This document shows, piece by piece, positions 17,539 through 25,955 of a stretch of DNA of 64,000 nucleotides. Position numbers and translations under genes: made by a program. The stretch covers positions 682,001 to 746,000 of the forward strand of contig CAVRCG010000001.1 of assembly GCA_963719525.1 (NCBI GenBank), in the 5' to 3' direction. The notes under the pieces were generated by a model. It worked only from the letters and a program-made list of their open reading frames with translations, did no database searches and was not told where the DNA came from. Source of the DNA: Bernardetia sp963719525 (GTDB taxonomy: Bacteria; Bacteroidota; Bacteroidia; Cytophagales; Bernardetiaceae). Positions within the stretch are counted from its first letter, which is position 1. Every line of letters starts with the position of its first letter.

Positions 17539-18130
17539 ATGAACCGTCGCAAATTCTTAAAAATTGGAGCAATTACATCAGGAGCTGTTTTGGTAGGAGC
17601 AGCAGGAGGAAGTTTTGCGTTAGACCATCGATTATCAACAAAGAATGAGATTTTACGTAATATTTCGTTCTCCTCATTAAAAGAAGCACAACAAGAATTA
17701 GATAGATTAGAAAAAATAGTCTTACTAAATCCTCAAAAAATAGAACAGAAGATTCAGCTTTTAGGAGATTGGTCGCTCCATCAAAACCTTGTTCATTGTG
17801 CCCAAAGTATAGAATATTCGCTTACAGGATTTCCAAAACACCGTCCAGAAATCATTAAAAACACGATTGGAAAAGTAATTTTTGAAAAGTTTGATGCACA
17901 AGGGTATATGAGCCACGACAGAAACGACCCCATTCCAGATGCCACACCAATAGAAAAAGAAGGCGATTTACAAGCTGCTTTTGATAGAGTTTGAAAAGTC
18001 TATTTCGGATTTTGAAAATTATGGAAAGGCGTATGAACCTCATTTTATGTATGGAAAACTTTCCAAATCACAATACGAAAGAGCGCATTATTTGCATCTT
18101 GCAGACCATTTGACAGGAATGAAAGGATAA
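17539..18130 (+). pseudogene. Tat-exported DUF1569 protein, frameshifted
   Basis: The N-terminus carries a twin-arginine signal (NRRKFLKIGAITSGAVLVG), so the folded protein would be exported. The middle (FPKHRPEIIKNTIGKVIFEK, then GYMSHDRNDPIPDA) matches the DUF1569 family, of unknown function with a DinB-like helical fold. The frame stops at 17994 after AAFDRV, but removing one base in GATAGAGTTTGAA gives DRFEKSISDFENYGKAYEP and the usual ending HFMYGKLSKSQYERAHYLHL to 18130. So one inserted base breaks the last 45 codons. It lies 41 bp after the MITE-like element. Confidence 0.8.
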
Positions 18131-18286
18131 TTATTAGGAAATGGGATTTAGGGAATGGGGAATGGGAATGAAAAATTAGAGGAAAACTTTGTAAGTAATT
18201 TTTCGATAATCCAAAATAACTCTGACAATAGTTTAGAAACTACAAAAAGTTATCTTTGTCTTTATTTACTTTGACAAAACACCTTT

Positions 18287-18589
18287 CACACTCTAAAGAG
18301 CAATGCTGTTAAGCTAAGGATTTGCGATTGTAATTCTACTCCGTTAGGAGTTCAGTATTGGTAGGAAAACATGGAAAGTTAAACCTCATTTACTCCGTAG
18401 GAGTTTTATATTGGTATTTTTGTTTGATTAACATTCAAAATTCTACCAATATGAAGTTCCTAACGGAACACCTGAAGTGAAACGAAAGCAGCGAAGCTAA
18501 ACGACTTTTCTTTCTGCTTTTTTCTACCAATATAAAGTTCCTAACGGAACAGAATTTCTTAGCTTAATAGCATTGCTGTAAAGAGTGTG
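18287..18589. repeat. 303-bp long inverted repeat with nested palindromes
   Basis: The outer ends CACACTCTAAAGAGCAATGC and GCATTGCTGTAAAGAGTGTG are imperfect reverse complements that extend through TTAAGCTAAG. Inside are repeated short blocks: CTCCGTTAGGAGTTCAGTAT and CTCCGTAGGAGTTTTATATT on the left, and ATATGAAGTTCCTAACGGAA and ATATAAAGTTCCTAACGGAA on the right, again in inverted order. The right end runs into GCTAC, the foot of the REP-like hairpins. No reading frame is present. It fills the gap before the M61 gene. Confidence 0.75.
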
Positions 18590-18607
18590 CTACATTAATT
18601 ACAGAAT

Positions 18608-20578
18608 ATGTATTTACATTACAAAAAACAGTTTTTCATAGCTATTTTTTTACTTTTTAGTTTGAACATTTCTTGTATTCAAGCGCAAGATGAATCTAAA
18701 AATAAAGGTAATCAAACAAAAGTAGCCTATCATTTTGATTTTTCTAATCGTGTTCATCATACCACAAAAGTTACTATTTCTGTTCCGAAAGTTCCGAATA
18801 AGGAGTTTTTAAACTTGCGTATGAGTAGAAGTTCGGCAGGTCGTTATGCGTTACATGAATTTGCTAAAAATGTTTATTCTGTAATTGCTTTTGATGCAAA
18901 AGGAAACAAATTAGAGGTTGTTCGTAGCTCGCCTTATACGTGGAATGTTTTGAAACCTACCGACAATATGAAAGTCGAATATACGCTTTTTGCCGATTAT
19001 GCAGACGGAACATATTCAGGAATAAATACCATTCAAGCTCATCTAAACGCTCCTGCTACGTATTTATTGGTAGATAATTTTTATGACGAGAATTTTGATA
19101 AAATTGATTTAATAAAAAGAAATTCGGAAGAAAACAAAAAAAAGCAAACCATAAAAGTAACTTTTTCACTTCCTCAAAACTATAAAGATTCGGACAATAA
19201 TTTGAAAGATTCTAATGCTGAAAAATGGACAGTTGCAACGCAGTTACCTCAACTAAACGATTCTGTTTTTTATGCTCCTAATTATTATTATTTGTTAGAT
19301 TCGCCTGTTTTGATAGGAGATTTATTTTGGAGTGAATGGAAAGAAGCAGGTCAAAATTATAGAGTTGCACTTAATAAAACAGGAACAGAAACAACAGAAG
19401 AAGAAGCAAACCAGTTTGTAGAAAACATCAAGAGAATAGTAAAAGAAGAAATTGCACTTTTTGGAGAAGCTCCTACTTTTGATTATGGAACTTATACATT
19501 TCTTCTCAACTATCAACCCACAGCACATGGCGATGGAATGGAACACCGAAATTCTACTATTATTTCGCAAGATGACAAACTAGATTTTGGACATTTATAT
19601 ACCGTTGCTCACGAGTTTATTCATGCGTGGAATATCGAAAGACTTAGACCAGAATCATTAGAACCATTTGATTTTTCTAGTACCAATATGTCTTCCGAAC
19701 TTTGGTTTGGCGAGGGTTTTACTTCGTATTATACCTACGTAATTATGCGTCGTGCTGGTTTGATTGATGATACTACTTTTGCAAATCTGATGAATGGAAT
19801 GCTGAATTATGTGCTTACTTCTCCCGGTCATAATTTTCATTCTCCTGCCCAAATGAGCCAACAAGCAGCTTTTGCAGATGCAGCAACAGCAAACGATCCA
19901 CTTTCACATCACAATACTTTTATTACCTATTATTATTATGGTGGGATTATGGGATTAGCTCTAGATTTGGAACTTAGAAAACGTTTTGATAAAAACCTTG
20001 ATGATTATATGCAGGCGTTGTGGAAACAGTTTGGCAAAACAGAAAAACCCTATACCATGACAAATCTTAAACAAACATTAGCAGAACTAACGAACGACAA
20101 ACAGTTTGCAGAAGATTTTTTTGGTAATCATATTACAGGAAATAAATTGCCAGATTACAATGAGTTGCTTTCTACTGTTGCAATGGAATTTCAGCTTACT
20201 CAAAAGGGTAAACTATGGTTTGGAAAAGTAGGATTAAATATAGATGATAAAGAAGAATCAAAGAATGCTACCATTTCAAATTATATGCTTTACGGTTCTC
20301 CATTTTATAACGCAGGACTAGAAAAAGGCGATGTTTTGGTAAGCATTAATAACAAACTTATCACTTCGGTAAATGAGTATAAAGAAGTTTTGCAGACGTT
20401 GGAAGAAGGAGAAAAAGCAACTATTACCTTTGAGAGATTGGGAGAGAAAAATACCGTAGAAGTTGTTCCAGAACAAATTCCGTATCGTGCTTTGGTTTAT
20501 TTAGCTGAAAATGAACCGTTTGTAAAAGCGAAGCAAGTAGAAGAACGCAAAAAATGGCTTTCTTCGAAACAGAAATAG
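18608..20578 (+). CDS. M61-family metallopeptidase with C-terminal PDZ domain
   Basis: 656 residues with a signal peptide (FIAIFLLFSLNISCIQAQ). The N-terminal beta domain is followed by the zinc site HEFIHAW at 335-341, and the third ligand lies in WFGEGFTSYY about 30 residues later. Residues about 530-640 form a PDZ domain (GSPFYNAGLEKGDVLVSINN). This is the M61 glycyl-aminopeptidase family, probably periplasmic and acting on peptide N-termini. All catalytic residues are present. Confidence 0.93.
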   Translation: MYLHYKKQFFIAIFLLFSLNISCIQAQDESKNKGNQTKVAYHFDFSNRVHHTTKVTISVPKVPNKEFLNLRMSRSSAGRYALHEFAKNVYSVIAFDAKGNKLEVVRSSPYTWNVLKPTDNMKVEYTLFADYADGTYSGINTIQAHLNAPATYLLVDNFYDENFDKIDLIKRNSEENKKKQTIKVTFSLPQNYKDSDNNLKDSNAEKWTVATQLPQLNDSVFYAPNYYYLLDSPVLIGDLFWSEWKEAGQNYRVALNKTGTETTEEEANQFVENIKRIVKEEIALFGEAPTFDYGTYTFLLNYQPTAHGDGMEHRNSTIISQDDKLDFGHLYTVAHEFIHAWNIERLRPESLEPFDFSSTNMSSELWFGEGFTSYYTYVIMRRAGLIDDTTFANLMNGMLNYVLTSPGHNFHSPAQMSQQAAFADAATANDPLSHHNTFITYYYYGGIMGLALDLELRKRFDKNLDDYMQALWKQFGKTEKPYTMTNLKQTLAELTNDKQFAEDFFGNHITGNKLPDYNELLSTVAMEFQLTQKGKLWFGKVGLNIDDKEESKNATISNYMLYGSPFYNAGLEKGDVLVSINNKLITSVNEYKEVLQTLEEGEKATITFERLGEKNTVEVVPEQIPYRALVYLAENEPFVKAKQVEERKKWLSSKQK

Positions 20579-20588
20579 TAATTACTGT

Positions 20589-20634
20589 ATTTTTCCATAA
20601 CGTTGGGTTTGCAAACCCAACGTTATGGAAAAAT
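20589..20634. repeat. 46-bp perfect palindrome
   Basis: ATTTTTCCATAACGTTGGGT TTG and its exact reverse complement meet at GGGTTTGCAAACCC with no loop. It starts 10 bp after the M61 stop codon, so a terminator role for that gene is possible. The same scaffold (TTTTTCC...GGGTTTGCAAACCC...GGAAAAA) is the central hairpin of the two MITE-like copies. Confidence 0.85.
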
Positions 20635-20790
20635 GACTTTTAGAATTAAAGAAGAGCATTACATCCTACTTTGTGGAAAAATTACATTTCAAAAAACAAA
20701 ATTGATATATCTAAAGTTAGAAATTTAATGTAGTAGAATGCTACTATTATTTTTCTAACTTTTATTTTTTTACCTCAATTTTAAGAAACT

Positions 20791-21291
20791 ATGGCTGTTA
20801 ATAATTTATATAACAAAGAAGCAAAAACGAAAATTAAAGAACTCGCAAAATCAATCGACTTTGCTATGATGGCAACTGATTTAAAGTCCGAACCTTTTCA
20901 CGCTATTCCGATGAGTACGAAAAAGGTAGATGAAAACGGTTCTATTTGGTTTTTGAGTGGACAAGATAGCGACCACAACGCAAATATTAGAAAAGAAGGA
21001 CGAGCGCAGCTTATCTATTCGCAACCCAAAAATTTCGAATTTATGACTGTTTACGGACAGGCAGTAATTACGAAAGATAAAGCAATCTTGAAAGAATTAT
21101 ATCAATCTTCTGATGATAATTGGTTTGATGGAGTAGATGATCCAAACTTAACGGCTATCGAAGTAAGACCACAAGAAGCACATTATTGGGACACTAAACA
21201 CGGAAAATTAGTTTCTCTTATGAAAATGGCAGTAGGAACAGTTACAGGAAACGAACCTGATTTGAGTGAAGAAGGAGATTTGAAAGTCTAA
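20791..21291 (+). CDS. Pyridoxamine 5'-phosphate oxidase-fold protein, general stress type
   Basis: 166 residues of the split beta-barrel FMN-binding fold. IDFAMMATDLKSEPFHAIPM, SIWFLSGQDSDHNANIRKEG and FEFMTVYGQAVI follow the order seen in general stress protein 26-like proteins, which bind flavin. It is unlikely to be true PdxH, which is longer with different conserved ends. It stands alone with a clean 210-bp upstream gap. Confidence 0.87.
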   Translation: MAVNNLYNKEAKTKIKELAKSIDFAMMATDLKSEPFHAIPMSTKKVDENGSIWFLSGQDSDHNANIRKEGRAQLIYSQPKNFEFMTVYGQAVITKDKAILKELYQSSDDNWFDGVDDPNLTAIEVRPQEAHYWDTKHGKLVSLMKMAVGTVTGNEPDLSEEGDLKV

Positions 21292-21394
21292 ATTACTTAA
21301 AAAAATGATATTTTAGGCTTTGATTCTAAACAGATTTAGAAACTCGTTTTCTTTGTTTTTTTATGGTCAGAGCCTTTTTTTGTTATGATAAAAA

Positions 21395-22255
21395 TTATTT
21401 TCCTCTAAAAACTCCCTTTTCATTCTGCTTTTCCCATTCTATAATTGAAGCGTACAATTTTGTCAGTTTGAAGTCTTCAAATCTGTAACTTATTCTCAAA
21501 GAACTCTCCAAAGTTTCTATTTTTACATCTTTTTGGTCTTTACTTCCTATCAGTTTGGTAAGTGCAATACTAAGAAGTTGTATCAAATCGTGTCCGTTGC
21601 AGAGCTGTAAAAGGTCGTGGTTTTGAGCTAAAATATGTTCTACTTTTGGTTTAAAATCTTCTACTTTCAAATCTTGTCTTTTAGAATTATCCAAAACAGT
21701 TTTTATCATTTTATCAATGTCTATTTTTAAATTTGATTTGTTTAAGAATTTGCTAAAGTTAAGGTCTGTAAACTTCAAATTCAAACCTTCTCTTTCATTT
21801 ATCAATTTCAAACTTCCTAATAATTTAGCTTCGTTTAATAGAATCTGTAATATATTCTTTCCTTCAATTTTATTTTCTTGTCCATATTCTGACAAGATAG
21901 AATCCAAAACAGGAGAAATCAAAATCATTGTTTCTATATCACTAAAATCTGTTAGATATAAATTTTTCACTTCTTTTTTCTGATTAATTCTATCAAAATC
22001 TGAATCTTTTATAGCAAAAAACGAAACTTCACGACCGAGCTTATTTTGGTGTAACAAATCTGTTACGTCTAATAAATTTTGTTTGCCAAACGTAATCTCT
22101 ATACTCACTTTTGAAGCATCAAAAATCTTTTTGAAAAGGCGTTTGTCTGTATCTCCTTCTACCAGTACAATTACTACATCGCTATTTGCATTCAATTTCA
22201 TACCGATTGCATTCAATACTTTGTTAGGATTACTATGTTCAGGATTTTTACGCAT
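21395..22255 (-). CDS. ariB: DUF4435 TOPRIM-like nuclease, PARIS AriB-like
   Basis: 286 residues from ATG 22255 (MRKNPEHSN), chosen because ATGCGTAA overlaps the stop of the upstream ATPase gene by 8 bp; the longer frame runs back into that gene. The N-terminal half has the TOPRIM-type set VIVLVEGDTDKRLF (Glu), AIKDSDFD (DxD) and TDFSDIETM, the pattern of DUF4435. In PARIS anti-phage systems a DUF4435 protein (AriB) is held by an ATPase (AriA) and released when a phage protein triggers it, then cuts RNA or DNA. Gene order and coupling match. The gene symbol is by analogy. Confidence 0.75.
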   Translation of the reverse strand: MRKNPEHSNPNKVLNAIGMKLNANSDVVIVLVEGDTDKRLFKKIFDASKVSIEITFGKQNLLDVTDLLHQNKLGREVSFFAIKDSDFDRINQKKEVKNLYLTDFSDIETMILISPVLDSILSEYGQENKIEGKNILQILLNEAKLLGSLKLINEREGLNLKFTDLNFSKFLNKSNLKIDIDKMIKTVLDNSKRQDLKVEDFKPKVEHILAQNHDLLQLCNGHDLIQLLSIALTKLIGSKDQKDVKIETLESSLRISYRFEDFKLTKLYASIIEWEKQNEKGVFRGK

Positions 22256-23561
22256 TTTCTTTGTTTTTAGAAAGTCCAATAGACAAATCCCAACGGTCAT
22301 TTATAATTTCGGGAGCGTGTGTCGTAATGACAACATCAAAAGGATTTAATTCAATTATCTTTACCAAATCATATAAAAATTTTTCTTGCCAAACGATATG
22401 TAATGAAATTTCTGGTTGGTCTAATAAAACTAAATCATTTTTTTTCACTTTAAAAAGCATTTCATAAAGCAAAACTAATTGATGCTGTTCGCCAGAAGAC
22501 AAATCATTACTATCCAAATTTTCATTTTTGTGTGTCAGAAAGAAAAAGCCTTTTTTCTTATCAATATAAATCTGTTTGAACTGAAAACGGCTATTTATTA
22601 TATTTTTGAACAAAGCAATTTTCTGTTCCAATCCATCAAAAGCAGCTAGTTTTTCCTTTGCATCTTGAATATACAAGTTCAAAACATTAAGCGAACTAGA
22701 ATCTGTATTTTCTGGAATCTCAAAGTTCATATCTTGCGAATTATCTTTATCCCACAAACCCACTTCTTGTAGTTTCTTTCTTCTCTCCTCTAAATTATTT
22801 AATTCATTTTTTATGTTTTCAATAGTTAGGTTTTCTTGTTTTTGTTGAGTAATTAAACGGTTTGGAAATGTTCTTTCTAAGTTTTGTGAAGTGGTTGCGT
22901 AATCGTTTAATGTGTTTTCTATTATATCTTTTAGTTCTGTTGTATATTTTGAAACTGAACTTATAAGAACATTATCAGATTTTTCAAAATATCTATTATC
23001 ATCTATTTTTTCTTTATCTACCATTAAAGTTCTTTGAGTTTCTATCAAATGGACAGAAATTTCCTTCTGTAAATTTTTGTACCAATCTGAAGTGTCTAAA
23101 CCTCTGTTCCTTAACTCAAAATTGTCTAATGCAATTAATTTTGGATTAAAAAGTTTAAGATTATCTAATTTTTCTTCATCTAGTCCTTGTATAAAATCGA
23201 ATCCAAATTCATTATCTACTTTTTCTAATTTACTTTTTGTGTACAAATTTTCTTTTTCTTTATTTTTCTTTTTAAAGTAAATCGTATAACTGTAATACTT
23301 TGAGTTTTCTTTTTTAGTAGTATCAAGCCTTTTAATTTCTATTTTACTTTTGTTATCCAAATTAACAACAAAAGACTCAAAAGAAATTTTCTCAAAAATA
23401 GAAAAATCCATTTTCAGAAGTCCATACAACATTTTCAAAATAATAGTCTTACCAAAACCGTTTGGAGCGTGAATAATTGTTATTCTATCTTCTTGATTGA
23501 ATGGAATAAAATGATCGAAGGTATTGAACAATCCTTTTATGTGTATGCTTTTAATTCTCAT
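22248..23561 (-). CDS. ariA: ABC-type ATPase, PARIS AriA-like
   Basis: 437-residue SMC/RecF-like ATPase. Walker A APNGFGKTI is at residues 32-40, the ABC signature LSSGEQHQL at about 354, Walker B LVLLDQPEIS at about 377 and the switch His in THAPEI near 414. The middle is coiled coil (NLEERRKKLQEVG). A paired DUF4435 gene overlaps its end, which is the AriA-AriB arrangement. OLD-family or other ATPase-TOPRIM pairs are the alternative; here the TOPRIM-like part is a separate gene with DUF4435 features, which favours PARIS. It is divergent from the HsdR_N-type gene at 23841. Confidence 0.75.
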   Translation of the reverse strand: MRIKSIHIKGLFNTFDHFIPFNQEDRITIIHAPNGFGKTIILKMLYGLLKMDFSIFEKISFESFVVNLDNKSKIEIKRLDTTKKENSKYYSYTIYFKKKNKEKENLYTKSKLEKVDNEFGFDFIQGLDEEKLDNLKLFNPKLIALDNFELRNRGLDTSDWYKNLQKEISVHLIETQRTLMVDKEKIDDNRYFEKSDNVLISSVSKYTTELKDIIENTLNDYATTSQNLERTFPNRLITQQKQENLTIENIKNELNNLEERRKKLQEVGLWDKDNSQDMNFEIPENTDSSSLNVLNLYIQDAKEKLAAFDGLEQKIALFKNIINSRFQFKQIYIDKKKGFFFLTHKNENLDSNDLSSGEQHQLVLLYEMLFKVKKNDLVLLDQPEISLHIVWQEKFLYDLVKIIELNPFDVVITTHAPEIINDRWDLSIGLSKNKENA

Positions 23562-23840
23562 GTGCTGATTATCAACTAAATTATGTTTTTATTTTTTTGC
23601 TAATATACTCAAAATCGGTAAATATAATTTTTGATAAGTTCAGAATAAATTTTATCTATTATAATAGAGCGAAATTTATCTTTAAGATTACTATTATATC
23701 TTAGTTCAGTTCTTAAAACACAAGTTTATAATCTTAATATTTTTAGATAAATAAAATAAAATAGTTTTTTTGTGTGGAAAATTCTAATAAAAAATGTATA
23801 ATTGTAAAAAATTACATTCACTTCCAAAACTACAGTTATT

Positions 23841-24901
23841 ATGGAGATTGCAAATAAATTAAAGGCTCTTGCAGACAAAATTGAGCAATTAAAAGACCGA
23901 ATAGAAACAGAAGAATCTACAAAACATGCTTTTGTTCTTCCATTTATCAACCTTTTAGGTTATGATACTTTCGATCCTACCGAAGTTGTTCCAGAGTTTA
24001 CAGCAGATTTAGGGTTAAAAAAGGGGAAAAAGTAGATTATGCAATTTTTCAAGATGATATCCCCATTTTAATAATAGAATGTAAGAATTGGAAACAAAAA
24101 TTAGATATACATGGTTCTCAACTTTTTCGCTATTTTCATGTAACAAAAACTAAATTTTCATTATTGACAAACGGTATTGAATATAGATTTTATACAGATT
24201 TGGAAGAAGCTAATAAAATGGACGAAAAGCCTTTTTTAGAATTTAATCTTACAGATTTGAAAGATAATGTAATAAAGGAAATAGAAAAGTTTCATAAATC
24301 TAACTTCGATGTAGATAAGATTTTTAATAATGCAAGTTCATTAAAATACTCACGAGAAATAAGAAATGCAATAAGTAATGAAATTCAATCTCCCTCTGCA
24401 GATTTTGTAAAATTGTTTGCAAATAAAGTTTATTCAGGAAGATTGACTGCTTCTGTTATGGAAGAGTTTACAGATTTAGTTCAAAAAGCATTTAGTCAAA
24501 TGCTTAGCGAAAGAGTTAGTAATAGATTAAACGCTGCATTAAACAAAGAAGCTGAATCAGAAAAAGAAGTTGAAACAGAAGAAGTAATTATAGAGGAAGT
24601 TAGCAAAATAGATACAACAGAAGAGGAATTAGATGCTTACAGAGTGATTATTGCAATTCTTAGAAGAAAACTACCTGTTGAACGTATTGCACATAGAGAT
24701 ACACAATCTTATTTTGGTGTTTTGTTAGATGATAATAATAGAAAGCCTATCTGTAGGTTATATCTTAATTCAGCAACTAAAAAGTATTTGAGTGTTTTTG
24801 ATGAGAATAAAGCAGAAACAAAACATGCTATTGAATCAATAGATGAAATTTACAATTACGAAGAACAGATTTTGAAAGTTGTTGAATATTATGAAGCATA
24901 A
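23841..24901 (+). pseudogene. HsdR_N-type PD-(D/E)xK nuclease, frameshifted
   Basis: The N-terminal frame (KLKALADKIEQLKDRIETEE to LGLKKGKK) stops at 24035. Adding one G to the G4 run at 24023-24026 gives GEKVDYAIFQDDIPILIIEC, joining the frame that runs to 24901. The result is a 353-residue protein with the type I restriction HsdR N-terminal motif: Asp in KVDYAI, then ECKNW as the ExK part. The C-terminal half (YRVIIAILRRKLPVERIAHR) matches the COG4748-type group of stand-alone proteins, whose function is only guessed as restriction-related. It faces away from the PARIS-like pair. Confidence 0.8.
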
Positions 24902-24908
24902 AATTAGA

Positions 24909-24938
24909 AGCAGTTATTTTATAATAACTGCTTTTTTT
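24909..24938 (+). terminator. Strong Rho-independent terminator
   Basis: Perfect 10-bp stem AGCAGTTATT/AATAACTGCT with a 4-base loop, followed by seven Ts. It closes the HsdR_N-type gene. Confidence 0.9.
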
Positions 24939-25038
24939 ATGGAAAATATTCAAAACCGAAATTTCATTTTTTTGATTTTTCTTCATAAATCATTAAATTG
25001 AGTAAAAAATAATATAGTATAATATAACAAGACATAAA

Positions 25039-25470
25039 ATGGGAAGTAAAAAAACACTTGCAGCAGAGAATGAAGAAAACAAATTTGATCAAAACTATAA
25101 TTCTGTAAGGTTGCGTTTAGATCAGCTTGCAAAGTTAAAAGACGGTTGGTATAATTCGGAAGGAATTGCTCCTAAAGAAAAAGAGTTGCAAGAATTTGGA
25201 GATAGTTTTGAAAAATTTTATGATACAACTCTTCCTTTGCCTGCTATATTTCCAACTTTTGAAGGTAATATTCAGTTGGAATGGTCTGTAAAAGAATATG
25301 AAATATCGCTATTAATTCATCTGAACGAACAAAAAGCAGATTTAGAAATTCTTAACCTTTCTACTGATGAAAATATAGAAAAAACGTTTCAGATAAATGT
25401 AGAATCGCAATGGAATAAAATAAATGAACTATTATTTCCTGTTCTTTTTCCTTCTAATTTGAACCAATAA
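25039..25470 (+). CDS. Conserved protein of unknown function, first gene of a two-gene cassette
   Basis: 143 residues. LAKLKDGWYNSEGIAPKEKE and IFPTFEGNIQLEWSVKEYEI match a widespread family (recalled as LDGWLDGEG...P.YPTPEGG...EW in other bacteria) with no known function. It is soluble with no signal peptide. The second gene starts on the base after its stop, so the pair is one operon. No catalytic motif is recognised. Confidence 0.75.
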   Translation: MGSKKTLAAENEENKFDQNYNSVRLRLDQLAKLKDGWYNSEGIAPKEKELQEFGDSFEKFYDTTLPLPAIFPTFEGNIQLEWSVKEYEISLLIHLNEQKADLEILNLSTDENIEKTFQINVESQWNKINELLFPVLFPSNLNQ

Positions 25471-25872
25471 ATGACTGACAAAACAGTATTACACAGACAA
25501 GTACATCCTAGTTTCATTATAGATAATGTAGTTTCTTCACAAGTTTTTAAAAATTTTCCTTCAATTGCTTCTTCTGTTTTTAACCCTACTCCAAAAGACG
25601 ATAATAAACTATCTGTCTATAATGGAGATAAATATAGTGCTAAAAAGTCTTACGACCATTACACTCAAAATTTTCAATCAAAAGGAGTTGTTTCTGTAAC
25701 TATTGAAGAATGTAAATCGATAGAATTAGAATGTGTAGAAGATAATATTCCCTTTGATGGACATACATATATTGACTTCAAAGATTTATCAAAAAATCAA
25801 GTTTCTAAAAAAGCCAAAAGATTAAAGAGTTTTGCAACAAGTAGAGGTTGGTCGTATCAACCAAAAGAGTAA
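25471..25872 (+). CDS. Conserved protein of unknown function, second gene of a two-gene cassette
   Basis: 133 residues. LHRQVHPSFIIDNVVSSQVF and FNPTPKDDNKLSVYNGDKYS are diagnostic of a family usually found next to the previous gene. A Lys-rich C-terminus (KKAKRLKSFATSRGWSYQPK) could bind nucleic acid, but this is a guess. It abuts the first gene with no gap. The cassette sits beside the defence-like genes and could be part of that island. Confidence 0.75.
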   Translation: MTDKTVLHRQVHPSFIIDNVVSSQVFKNFPSIASSVFNPTPKDDNKLSVYNGDKYSAKKSYDHYTQNFQSKGVVSVTIEECKSIELECVEDNIPFDGHTYIDFKDLSKNQVSKKAKRLKSFATSRGWSYQPKE

Positions 25873-25955
25873 GAAATTACCAAAACTAGCATTTCCCTAT
25901 CCTTTTCTTTACCTTTGAAATTTGAATTTCACAGACGTATCAAAAACAGGTTTTA

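Noticed and set aside
18287..18589. Group II intron or rRNA-like structure
   Set aside because: Too short, no domain V-like motif and no maturase; nested inverted repeats explain it better.
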